Positions 36,972-43,504 of a stretch of 64,000 nt of DNA are shown here, one piece after another. The stretch is taken from the NCBI RefSeq assembly GCF_900156685.1, contig NZ_FTOJ01000007.1, positions 1-64,000 of the forward strand, in the 5' to 3' direction. A model generated the notes under the pieces. That model saw only the letters and a program-made list of their open reading frames with translations, was not told where the DNA came from and made no database searches. The stretch comes from Chryseobacterium piscicola. GTDB lineage: Bacteria; Bacteroidota; Bacteroidia; Flavobacteriales; Weeksellaceae. Position numbers and translations under genes: made by a program. How positions within the stretch are numbered: the first letter of the stretch is position 1; each line of letters begins with the position of its first letter.

Positions 36972-37697
36972 ATGATTAAAAATAGAAGAGTGATTATTGT
37001 ACTTCCTGCCTATAATGCAGAAAAAACATTAAGCCAAACTTATTCAGAAATACCTTTTGATATTGTTGATGATGTAATTTTGGTAGACGATCATAGTTCA
37101 GACAACACTTTTGAAGAGGCCCATCGGTTGAATATTAAACATATCATAAAACACGATGAAAATAAAGGCTACGGAGCTAATCAAAAGACCTGTTATGATA
37201 AAGCATTACAGCTAGGCGCAGATATAATAGTAATGCTGCACCCGGATTACCAATATACCCCAAAACTAATTACCGCAATGTGCAGTTTAATTGCTAATGA
37301 AGTTTATCCTGTGGTTTTAGGTAGTCGTATTTTGGGAAAAGGTGCTTTAAAAGGTGGAATGCCAATTTATAAATACATTGCCAATCGTTTCCTTACCTTG
37401 GTTCAAAATCTTTTAATTAATCAAAAATTAAGCGAATACCACTCGGGATATCGTGCTTATAATCGAGCAGTGTTGGAAAAAATCAACTATCACAAAAACA
37501 GCAATGATTTTATCTTCGATAATCAGGTTATCACCCAAATTTTCGATGCAGGATTTGAAATTGGAGAAATCAGTTGTCCCACAAAATATTTTCCGGAAGC
37601 ATCAAGCATCAATTTTAGCAGAAGTGTAAAGTACGGATTTGGAGTACTTTCAGTTAGTTTTTGTTCAATGTTTAAGAAAAATTTTCACATTAAATAA
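36972..37697 (+). CDS. Family 2 glycosyltransferase (DPM-like)
   Basis: A 241-residue cytoplasmic GT-A enzyme. The nucleotide-sugar fold shows RRVIIVLPAYNAEKTL (near 5-20), DDVILVDDHSSDNT (near 33-46), the acidic HPDYQY (near 85-90; a DxD-like site) and SEYHSGYRAYNRAVL (near 155-170). It resembles dolichyl/polyprenyl-phosphate mannose synthases but lacks their C-terminal membrane helices. The likely product is a polyprenyl-phosphate-linked sugar used by the upstream GT-C enzymes. It lies 20 bases after the TMTC-like gene and ends in a shared bidirectional terminator with tmRNA. Confidence 0.85.
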   Translation: MIKNRRVIIVLPAYNAEKTLSQTYSEIPFDIVDDVILVDDHSSDNTFEEAHRLNIKHIIKHDENKGYGANQKTCYDKALQLGADIIVMLHPDYQYTPKLITAMCSLIANEVYPVVLGSRILGKGALKGGMPIYKYIANRFLTLVQNLLINQKLSEYHSGYRAYNRAVLEKINYHKNSNDFIFDNQVITQIFDAGFEIGEISCPTKYFPEASSINFSRSVKYGFGVLSVSFCSMFKKNFHIK

Positions 37698-37732
37698 AAA
37701 AATCAGGAACGTTAGTCCCTGATTCAGTTTTT
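37698..37732. terminator. Bidirectional terminator between GT2 and tmRNA
   Basis: AATCAGG (37701-37707) pairs with CCTGATT (37718-37724), with A residues to the left and T residues to the right. It serves both converging units. Confidence 0.7.
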
Positions 37733-37765
37733 AAGATCTACAAATAACTGATTTGTAGTTGTTTG

Positions 37766-38162
37766 TGGAGTTGGAGGGATTCGAACCCTCGTCCAAACAA
37801 GCAATACATAAGATTTCTACATGCTTATTTCGCTATTGATTTTCGAGCCTAAGCAGAGAGCAAACACCCAACTTAAACCTTAGCTTCTGAATTTTTCGAG
37901 TCTTAGTCAAAGCTCCTAAAACCTTATTTCTGCATTACTATATCTCAGAATCAAACGCCGCAAAACAGAGCATTTGTGAGACATCTTGCTTCCTTACTAT
38001 CTTCGGGAAAGCGCCTAAAATCTTACTTTATTCGGATTAAGCTGCAAGAGCGAACTCTTCGTTGCCAGTTAAAATTTTGTAGCAAGGGATTTAAGAGATC
38101 GCGCTACGGTTCTCTGCATGCTTACTTACCCATTGATCTTGCTGTCGAAACCAGTCAACCCC
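37766..38162 (-). ncRNA. ssrA: Transfer-messenger RNA (tmRNA)
   Basis: On the minus strand the RNA starts GGGGTTGACTGGTTTCGACA and ends with a tRNA-like T arm GGTTCGAATCCC and CAACTCC; the first seven bases pair with the last seven as an acceptor stem, with discriminator A. CCA is not encoded. The tag reading frame at 38037-38066 encodes GNEEFALAA followed by TAA, matching the proteolysis tags of Flavobacteria. Length is 397 bases. It rescues stalled ribosomes by trans-translation. It lies divergently from rpsU. Confidence 0.97.
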
Positions 38163-38254
38163 ATGTTTAGTAATTACAAATATACAATTTTTTGTTTAAA
38201 TTCAATTCATATTAATATTTTATGAAAAATAAAATCAATTTTAAAAAGAAATAC

Positions 38255-38285
38255 TTTGGTAATCAATAAAAAAATTATACTTTTG
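38255..38285 (+). promoter_or_regulatory. Promoter of rpsU
   Basis: TTTG (38255-38258), a 19-base spacer and TACTTTTG (38278-38285) give a full match to the Bacteroidota primary promoter. The start codon is 24 bases downstream. Confidence 0.8.
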
Positions 38286-38308
38286 CAATCCAAAATGAGA
38301 TGTAATTT

Positions 38309-38506
38309 ATGTTAATAATTCCAGTAAAAGACGGAGAGTCTATCGACAGAGCCCTTAAAAAATATAAGAGAAAATTTGACAAAACAGGTACTGTTCGTCA
38401 ATTAAGATCAAGACAAGCTTTTATTAAGCCGTCTGTAACCTTAAGACAATCTAGGCTTAAAGCTGCTTACAAGCAGATTAACCTTAGCAAAGAAGAGCAG
38501 GCTTAA
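38309..38506 (+). CDS. rpsU: 30S ribosomal protein S21
   Basis: A 65-residue basic protein of the small subunit. The start MLIIPVKDGESIDRALKKYKRK is typical; the Arg/Lys-rich body matches the family. In Bacteroidota S21 is commonly linked to translation-initiation features of the phylum, where the anti-Shine-Dalgarno is thought to be masked by S21, S18 and S6. It is followed by a strong terminator and then by the XerC-type gene, a conserved order in the phylum. Confidence 0.97.
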   Translation: MLIIPVKDGESIDRALKKYKRKFDKTGTVRQLRSRQAFIKPSVTLRQSRLKAAYKQINLSKEEQA

Positions 38507-38529
38507 GAAATTTTCTTAAATCGCATACT

Positions 38530-38575
38530 AAATTCACTCTTTAAATAGTTATATTTATAGAGTGAATTTTTTGTT
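38530..38575 (+). terminator. Terminator of rpsU
   Basis: AAATTCACTCT (38530-38540) pairs with AGAGTGAATTT (38559-38569), followed by T residues. A GTG candidate start of the next gene (38562) lies within the right arm, so the ATG at 38589 is preferred. Confidence 0.8.
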
Positions 38576-38588
38576 TTACACTTTCTTC

Positions 38589-39476
38589 ATGATTAACAAA
38601 TTTCTTCAATACATTACGCACGAAAAGCGCTATTCTCCCCACACCATTACAAGCTATACAAAAGATTTGGAAGATTTTCTAGAATTCTACCTTCGTACTG
38701 AAGGCTCTGAAGATCTTTTAAAAGCTGATAAAAAAATCATACGTAATTTTATCGTTGACCTCAGCGAAAAAAACATTTCCAAAAGAAGCATCAATAGAAA
38801 AGTTTCAACGATTCGAAGTTTTTATAAATTTTTATTAAAAATTGAAGAAATAAAAACCTCGCCTGTAGAAAACATTAGTTCATTGAAATTTTATGCAGAA
38901 AAGCAAACACCAATTTCGAAGGAAGAAATGATAAAACTAGATGAAGAAGTTTTTCATGAAAAAGACAACCTTCTGAAACAGTGCATCATTGAAACACTTT
39001 ACCAAACAGGCATAAGAAAAGCAGAGCTTTGTGGCTTGATATTTGAAAACGTAAACCTTGAGACACAAGAGCTAAAGATTATTGGAAAAGGCAACAAAGA
39101 ACGATACGTTCCTATATCAGAAAAACTTGCAGAACTTCTATCAGAGTACCTAAGTATCAGAAAACCACAGGAAGATGCTCGGAATTTGTTTTTTGTAAAT
39201 AAAAACGGTAAAAAACTTACCGAAAAATTTGTTTACTTAGCCGTTAATAAGTACCTTAGTCTTGTAACATCGAAAGAAAAAAAGAGTCCACATATTTTAA
39301 GACACAGCTTTGCTACACATGTTTTAGATAATGGGGCAGAAATATCAAAAGTAAAAAAAATATTAGGCCATTCTAGTCTTGCCAGTACTCAAGTGTATAC
39401 GAATGCCAATATAGAACAATTGAAAAAAGTGTTTAATCTGGCTCATCCAAGAGCCGCAAAAAAAGAAGAATTATGA
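38589..39476 (+). CDS. xerC: XerC/XerD-type tyrosine recombinase
   Basis: A 295-residue site-specific recombinase. The N-terminal SAM-like core-binding domain (about 1-85) contains EKRYSPHTITSYTKDLEDF; the catalytic domain has TGIRKAELCGL (Arg I, near 140), HILRHSFATHVL (His-x-x-Arg, near 235), GHSSLASTQVYTN (His and the nucleophile Tyr, near 258-268). Its fixed place next to rpsU and hpf across the phylum indicates a housekeeping chromosome-dimer resolvase rather than a phage integrase. ATG at 38589 is chosen because the upstream GTG lies in the rpsU terminator. It overlaps hpf by four bases. Whether it acts as XerC or XerD cannot be told here. Confidence 0.9.
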   Translation: MINKFLQYITHEKRYSPHTITSYTKDLEDFLEFYLRTEGSEDLLKADKKIIRNFIVDLSEKNISKRSINRKVSTIRSFYKFLLKIEEIKTSPVENISSLKFYAEKQTPISKEEMIKLDEEVFHEKDNLLKQCIIETLYQTGIRKAELCGLIFENVNLETQELKIIGKGNKERYVPISEKLAELLSEYLSIRKPQEDARNLFFVNKNGKKLTEKFVYLAVNKYLSLVTSKEKKSPHILRHSFATHVLDNGAEISKVKKILGHSSLASTQVYTNANIEQLKKVFNLAHPRAAKKEEL

Positions 39477-39763
39477 AGATCACAGTACAATCAATTGGTT
39501 TAACACCACACGAGCCACTAGAAGATCACATCGAGAAAAAAGTAAACAAGCTGGCTACTTTCTACGATAAAATTCAAGAGTGCAAAGTTTTTTTAAAAGT
39601 AGAAAATGCTTCAGACAGAGAAAACAAAACAACAGAGCTAATTTTGGCTGTTCCGGGTGACGATATCGTTGTGAAAAAGACTTGCGCCACTTTTGAGGAA
39701 AGTTTAGACCAATGCGTTGATACAGCTAAGAAGCTACTAATCAAGAAAAAAGAAATGGCTTAA
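39473..39763 (+). CDS. hpf: Ribosome hibernation-promoting factor (short form)
   Basis: A 96-residue protein of the HPF/RaiA/YfiA family: MKITVQSIGLTPHEPLEDHIEKKV is the typical first strand and helix, and residues 50-65 hold the conserved basic strand. It binds the decoding site of idle ribosomes. It overlaps the recombinase gene by four bases (ATGA), which suggests translational coupling. In Bacteroidota and as extended in E. coli-like order, the tRNA array and tuf follow; here the array follows but tuf is missing. Confidence 0.93.
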   Translation: MKITVQSIGLTPHEPLEDHIEKKVNKLATFYDKIQECKVFLKVENASDRENKTTELILAVPGDDIVVKKTCATFEESLDQCVDTAKKLLIKKKEMA

Positions 39764-39792
39764 TAAAAAAGTTAAAAAAAACATACTAAAAA

Positions 39793-39824
39793 TTTGAGAA
39801 TTCAAAAAATCCGTTCTATATTTG
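39793..39824 (+). promoter_or_regulatory. Promoter of the tRNA array
   Basis: TTTG (39793-39796), a 20-base spacer and TATATTTG (39817-39824) fit the consensus exactly. The following bases CACACGCAAAA nearly repeat those at the tuf promoter. Confidence 0.82.
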
Positions 39825-39871
39825 CACACGCAAAAAAGGAACAGCGATCTTTTGAATTCTTTTTTTATTTT

Positions 39872-39945
39872 GCCTCCGTAGCTCAGCTGGCTAGAGCAGC
39901 TGATTTGTAATCAGCAGGTCGTGGGTTCGAGTCCCTCTGGAGGCT
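39872..39945 (+). tRNA. tRNA-Thr (TGT), copy 1
   Basis: Acceptor GCCTCCG pairs with TGGAGGC, discriminator T; anticodon loop TTTGTAA gives TGT. The T loop is GGTTCGAGTCC. CCA is not encoded. First gene of the array, about 45 bases after its promoter. Differs from copy 2 at two positions in the 5' half. Confidence 0.97.
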
Positions 39946-39948
39946 CAA

Positions 39949-40060
39949 TTTAATATAAAATATCTGGGGAGATTCCAGAGTGGCTAAATGGGACTGACTG
40001 TAACTCAGTTGCTTCGGCTTCGCAGGTTCGAATCCTGCTCTCCCCACATTTTATATTAAA
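39949..40060 (+). repeat. 13-bp inverted repeat flanking tRNA-Tyr copy 1
   Basis: TTTAATATAAAAT (39949-39961) is perfectly complementary to ATTTTATATTAAA (40048-40060), placed just outside the two ends of tRNA-Tyr. In the precursor it would extend the acceptor stem, with a small internal bulge (ATCT opposite AC). Confidence 0.8.
39966..40046 (+). tRNA. tRNA-Tyr (GTA), copy 1
   Basis: A class II tRNA with a long variable arm. Acceptor GGGGAGA pairs with TCTCCCC, discriminator A; anticodon loop CTGTAAC gives GTA. CCA is not encoded. Confidence 0.97.
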
Positions 40061-40068
40061 AAAAAGTC

Positions 40069-40099
40069 TTGCAGGTTTTAAAAAAAAAATTTAAATTTG
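40069..40099 (+). promoter_or_regulatory. Possible internal promoter before tRNA-Gly copy 1
   Basis: TTG (40069-40071), 20 bases, TAAATTTG (40092-40099). It fits the consensus. The same place in the second repeat unit reads TAAGTTTA, so only copy 1 keeps the key G. Confidence 0.45.
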
Positions 40100-40132
40100 C
40101 AAACCGTTACCAATAGTTTTGGAAACAAAATT

Positions 40133-40205
40133 GCGGAAGTAGCTCAGTTGGTAGAGCGTCAGCCTTCCAAGCTGAATGTCGCGAGTTCGACCCTCGTCTT
40201 CCGCT
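40133..40205 (+). tRNA. tRNA-Gly (TCC), copy 1
   Basis: Acceptor GCGGAAG pairs with CTTCCGC, discriminator T; anticodon loop CTTCCAA gives TCC. CCA follows directly in the DNA (40206-40208), unlike in the second copy, probably by chance. Confidence 0.97.
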
Positions 40206-40297
40206 CCAATTCATACCATATTAGGTTTGATTTTTTTTTAACTGCTGATGCAGCGCAGAGTAGAATTTCTCTGAAAGCTTTCAGTTTTTATTAAATT

Positions 40298-40371
40298 GCC
40301 TCCATAGCTCAGTTGGCTAGAGCAGCTGATTTGTAATCAGCAGGTCGTGGGTTCGAGTCCCTCTGGAGGCT
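40298..40371 (+). tRNA. tRNA-Thr (TGT), copy 2
   Basis: Nearly identical to the gene at 39872 (CCTCCATAGCTCAGTTGG against CCTCCGTAGCTCAGCTGG), 426 bases downstream. Anticodon TGT. No encoded CCA. Confidence 0.97.
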
Positions 40372-40375
40372 CTTT

Positions 40376-40480
40376 TAATATAAACTCGGGGAGATTCCAG
40401 AGTGGCTAAATGGGACTGACTGTAACTCAGTTGCTTCGGCTTCGCAGGTTCGAATCCTGCTCTCCCCACGGTTTATATTA
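40376..40480 (+). repeat. 10-bp inverted repeat flanking tRNA-Tyr copy 2
   Basis: TAATATAAAC (40376-40385) pairs perfectly with GTTTATATTA (40471-40480). Relative to copy 1 the arms changed in step (A to C on one side, T to G on the other), so pairing is kept. Confidence 0.75.
40388..40468 (+). tRNA. tRNA-Tyr (GTA), copy 2
   Basis: Identical by eye to the first tRNA-Tyr: acceptor GGGGAGA with TCTCCCC, anticodon GTA, long variable arm. No encoded CCA. Confidence 0.97.
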
Positions 40481-40554
40481 CAAATAAAATTTGTAAATTA
40501 TAAAGTTTTCTTTAAGTTTACAAAACGTTTACCAATAATTTTGGAGACAAAATT

Positions 40555-40627
40555 GCGGAAGTAGCTCAGTTGGTAGAGCGTCAGCCTTCCAAGCTGAATG
40601 TCGCGAGTTCGACCCTCGTCTTCCGCT
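40555..40627 (+). tRNA. tRNA-Gly (TCC), copy 2
   Basis: Identical by eye to the first tRNA-Gly; anticodon TCC. The 30 bases upstream (ACCAATAATTTTGGAGACAA) closely match those before copy 1, showing the duplication includes this spacer. No encoded CCA. Confidence 0.97.
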
Positions 40628-40633
40628 CAACTG

Positions 40634-40662
40634 AAATCACGCTTATAGTGTGATTTTTTGTT
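40634..40662 (+). terminator. Terminator-like hairpin inside the tRNA array
   Basis: AAATCAC (40634-40640) pairs with GTGATTT (40650-40656), followed by T residues, directly before the last tRNA-Thr. It may be a partial terminator or a processing signal left at the end of the duplicated block. Confidence 0.5.
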
Positions 40663-40666
40663 TAAG

Positions 40667-40738
40667 GCCGACTTAGCTCAGCGGTAGAGTGCTTCCTTGG
40701 TAAGGAAGAGGTCACGGGTTCAAGTCCCGTAGTTGGCT
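40667..40738 (+). tRNA. tRNA-Thr (GGT)
   Basis: Acceptor GCCGACT pairs with AGTTGGC, discriminator T; anticodon loop TTGGTAA gives GGT. No encoded CCA. It is the last tRNA of the array; in E. coli the equivalent thrT sits immediately before tufB. Confidence 0.97.
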
Positions 40739-40744
40739 CAATTT

Positions 40745-40772
40745 AATCTCGATTCTATCGAGATTTTTTGTT
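40745..40772 (+). terminator. Terminator of the tRNA array
   Basis: AATCTCGAT (40745-40753) pairs with ATCGAGATT (40757-40765), then T residues. It ends the array seven bases after the last tRNA. Confidence 0.85.
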
Positions 40773-40990
40773 TTTAGCCTATTTTTTTTATTAAATCAAT
40801 CTGCTTTTCCTTTAGTTTAAACTTTATTCAAACTGTTTAAAATCTTAAAAACGATGTATTAGTCTGATCTTATTTGAATTTAAAGCAAAACACGCTAAAT
40901 TCTTAAAATTTAATTAAACCTTTCCTCTCAAAGCCATTCTTCAGGAAATATCAGAATTATTTTTTTTACTTTCGTATAAAATTAGTTCCG

Positions 40991-41671
40991 ATGAATATTC
41001 TTTTACTGGAAGATGATCTTATACTCTCTGCCGAATTGTGCAAATTTTTAGAATCTAACCAAATTACCTGCAGCAAAGTTTTTGACGGAGATACATTTTT
41101 GAGGGAAATAAAAAACAACTCTTACGACCTCTATCTTCTCGATATTAATGTACCAAAAATAAATGGTTTAGACGTTTGCCAAACTTTACGTACGTTTGAT
41201 AAATCTACGCCTATCATTATTTTGTCGGCTTACGGAGATCTTTCAGATAAAAAAGACGCCTTCACAAGACTCGCAGATGATTACCTTGTAAAACCTTTTC
41301 AATTTGAAGAACTTTTATTGAGGATAAACTCTCTTCTCCGCAGAAAAACACAATCTGAGAATATTGAGCTTGATGTGATAAGAGTTGAAGACTTGATTAT
41401 CAATAAAACCGAACAAAAAGTATTCAGATCCGGAAATGAAATTGCTCTTACCCTGAAAGAATTTCAGCTCTTGCTTTATCTTGCCGAAGCACAGGGAAGA
41501 ACGGTCTCTAAGCAACAAATTACAGAGCACGTTTGGGAGCACAATTTCAATACGAATACCAATACGGTAGAAGTTTACATCAATTTTCTACGAAAAAAAC
41601 TCGATAAAGATTTTAATGTAAAACTTATTCATACAAGGTCTGGTTTCGGATATTATTTAAGTCCTTTATAA
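40991..41671 (+). CDS. OmpR/PhoB-family response regulator
   Basis: A 226-residue DNA-binding response regulator. The receiver domain (1-115) has the acidic pair LLEDD near the start, the phosphorylated Asp in YDLYLLDINVPKING (near 51), Ser/Thr in IILSAYG and Lys in DDYLVKPF. The winged-helix output domain (about 130-226) ends NTVEVYINFLRKKLD...HTRSGFGYYL, the usual OmpR/PhoB signature. It is separated from the histidine kinase gene by one base. The metal-efflux operon 1.8 kb downstream is the likely target by analogy with CusRS/CzcRS, an inference from position. Confidence 0.95.
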   Translation: MNILLLEDDLILSAELCKFLESNQITCSKVFDGDTFLREIKNNSYDLYLLDINVPKINGLDVCQTLRTFDKSTPIIILSAYGDLSDKKDAFTRLADDYLVKPFQFEELLLRINSLLRRKTQSENIELDVIRVEDLIINKTEQKVFRSGNEIALTLKEFQLLLYLAEAQGRTVSKQQITEHVWEHNFNTNTNTVEVYINFLRKKLDKDFNVKLIHTRSGFGYYLSPL

Positions 41672-41672
41672 A

Positions 41673-43037
41673 ATGTCTTTAAAAAGGAAAATCGCACTTA
41701 CTTTAAGTATTTCATTCTCCATTCTTGTGGGGATTGTGATGGTTATTATTTATATCTTATTCAACGATTTCAGAAGAGAAGAGTTTAAGGAAAGATTTGT
41801 ACAGCGATTAGAGTTTACCTCTCACTTTATACTAAGGTCTAAAGATTTCGAAGAGGAAGCGCCCATTTTTTTCAATGAAAATTCAGATAATATTCTTTTA
41901 AATGAAAAAATATTAATCTTCAATGAAAATAAAGAACTCATTTATTCAACAATTAAAGATCAAAAAGTAACTTGGGATTCTAAACTTTTAGATGAATTAG
42001 ATAGAAAAAAATCTGTTTTTACCGAAAAAACATTCCCCGAAATCTACGCTGCAAAGCGAAACATCAATGGTGAAAATTACTATATTCTTACCAGTGCATA
42101 CGATACTAATGGTAAATCTAAACTTGCTTATTTGAAATATCTCCTCATTACGGCATATATTACAAGCATTTTGTTGATTGGCTTTTTCAGTTATTATTTT
42201 ATGGGGAAATTTTTGCATCCTTTGGAGCAACTAAACCAAGAAGTTTCCGAAATTACAGCCCATAAACTGAATACGCAGATTCCCGTAAAAGATTCTAAAG
42301 ATGAAATCAGTATTCTTGCACAATCTTTCAATACCATGATTATAAGACTGAATGATATTTTTCAGTCTCAAAAAGATTTTACGGCAAGTGCTTCTCACGA
42401 AATTCGAACTCCTATTACGAGAATGGCTTTTCAAATTGAAAACCTCATCAAGCTTGAAGACCACTCACCCACTACTCTTTCTGCACTTCAGCAGATGTTG
42501 AAAGACGTGTATGTGCTTTCAGACCTTACCAATTCACTTCTCTTGCTGACGAAATTTGACAAAGAAAATATACAAAGCATCTACGAAGAAGTGCGTATTG
42601 ATGAAGTTGTATTTGAATCTTTCGATAGGGTAAAAAAAAGTTTTCTTAACCTTAAAATGAATTTCAATATTGCTGAAACCTCCTTAGAAGATGCATTGCT
42701 TACGATAAAGGGAGTTCAATCTTTATTAATTATCGTATTTATCAATCTTTTAAAAAACGCAGCAATTTATTCTGAAACAGAAGAAGTGAATGTATTGCTT
42801 ACAGAAGATGAGAATGTAATCGTAATAGACGTAGTATCATTCGGGCAAACTATACCCGAAAAAGAGCAACCAAAACTTTTTGAAGCATTCACACGAGGCA
42901 ACAATTCTCAAAATATTTCAGGATCAGGACTCGGACTTCGTATTGTGAAAAGAATTTTGGAATATCACGGTGCAAAAATTATTTACACCTCTTATAAAAA
43001 TAATACAAATACGTTTAGTATTACATTCAATAAATAG
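41673..43037 (+). CDS. Sensor histidine kinase
   Basis: A 454-residue membrane kinase. TM1 (about 8-30), a periplasmic sensor of about 120 residues, TM2 (about 154-178), a HAMP region, HisKA with the phospho-acceptor His in ASASHEIRTPITRMAF (near 242), and HATPase_c with NLLKNAAIYS (N box, near 368), and GSGLGLRIVKRI (G2 box, near 422). The G1 box is degenerate (VIDVVSFGQTIP where DNGxGIP is usual), which may lower kinase activity. It pairs with the response regulator just upstream. The sensor domain has no obvious metal-binding His/Met cluster. Confidence 0.93.
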   Translation: MSLKRKIALTLSISFSILVGIVMVIIYILFNDFRREEFKERFVQRLEFTSHFILRSKDFEEEAPIFFNENSDNILLNEKILIFNENKELIYSTIKDQKVTWDSKLLDELDRKKSVFTEKTFPEIYAAKRNINGENYYILTSAYDTNGKSKLAYLKYLLITAYITSILLIGFFSYYFMGKFLHPLEQLNQEVSEITAHKLNTQIPVKDSKDEISILAQSFNTMIIRLNDIFQSQKDFTASASHEIRTPITRMAFQIENLIKLEDHSPTTLSALQQMLKDVYVLSDLTNSLLLLTKFDKENIQSIYEEVRIDEVVFESFDRVKKSFLNLKMNFNIAETSLEDALLTIKGVQSLLIIVFINLLKNAAIYSETEEVNVLLTEDENVIVIDVVSFGQTIPEKEQPKLFEAFTRGNNSQNISGSGLGLRIVKRILEYHGAKIIYTSYKNNTNTFSITFNK

Positions 43038-43228
43038 TGGAAAGACAGGAAAAATCTAAGACAAGAAAATCACTTTTTTTTGAGATACTATACATTTTAA
43101 AAACCTTGAATATATTTCTAAAAAGCATCCGAGATTTGGTGTAAAAGCTTAGATGTTTTTCTATAAAATGTAGTGACAATTTTCAAATTGCATTTAAAAA
43201 GGCTTTGGTAACCTAAGTTCGGTTGGTG
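43038..43228 (+). other. Spacer after the sensor kinase
   Basis: About 190 bases without an open frame. No clear terminator for the two-component genes. Confidence 0.4.
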
Positions 43229-43350
43229 AATTTTTTACAAATATCAATAAGAACGGGTTTTAGTAATTTTTTAAAATGTGAAAATAAAGAGTTGTCTTCA
43301 GCCAAAAACTATTATAACTTTCGGCTAAAGCCCTACACAATTGATAATAT
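43229..43350 (+). repeat. Dispersed intergenic repeat, copy 2
   Basis: The inverse-orientation partner of 26981-27117. It starts with AATTTTTTACAAATATCAAT, which is the exact reverse complement of 27098-27117, and later contains CAGCCAAAAACT and TTTCGGCTAAAGCCC, which match the palindromic part of copy 1. Non-coding. Confidence 0.7.
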
Positions 43351-43504
43351 TTTTAAAAAAAAGTAATCAAAAATTAATGTTTTCAATTATAATCCAACTG
43401 ATGTTGATAAGTATTTTTGTAAGCTTCATTATATCTTTTAATAATTTTTTAAGCCGTATTTAAGTCTGTTTTAATCGCGCATCCGCAATTTTGTCTTCAA
43501 AATA
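43351..43504 (+). other. Upstream region of the efflux operon
   Basis: About 150 AT-rich bases before the outer-membrane factor gene; presumably carries the promoter and response-regulator sites. I could not identify a direct-repeat operator with confidence. Confidence 0.4.

Noticed and set aside
37976..38170. Open frame of 64 codons on the plus strand
   Set aside because: It lies almost wholly within tmRNA (minus strand), whose ends, tag frame and acceptor pairing are clear; the frame is a by-product of the structured RNA sequence.
38589..39476. Tyrosine recombinase as sign of a prophage or integron
   Set aside because: Its place between rpsU and hpf, with a four-base overlap to hpf, marks it as the chromosomal XerC/D-type protein; no phage genes are near.
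40097..40294. Open frame of 65 codons across the tRNA array
   Set aside because: It runs through tRNA-Gly copy 1 and its spacer; no start signal, and the RNA gene explains the conserved sequence.
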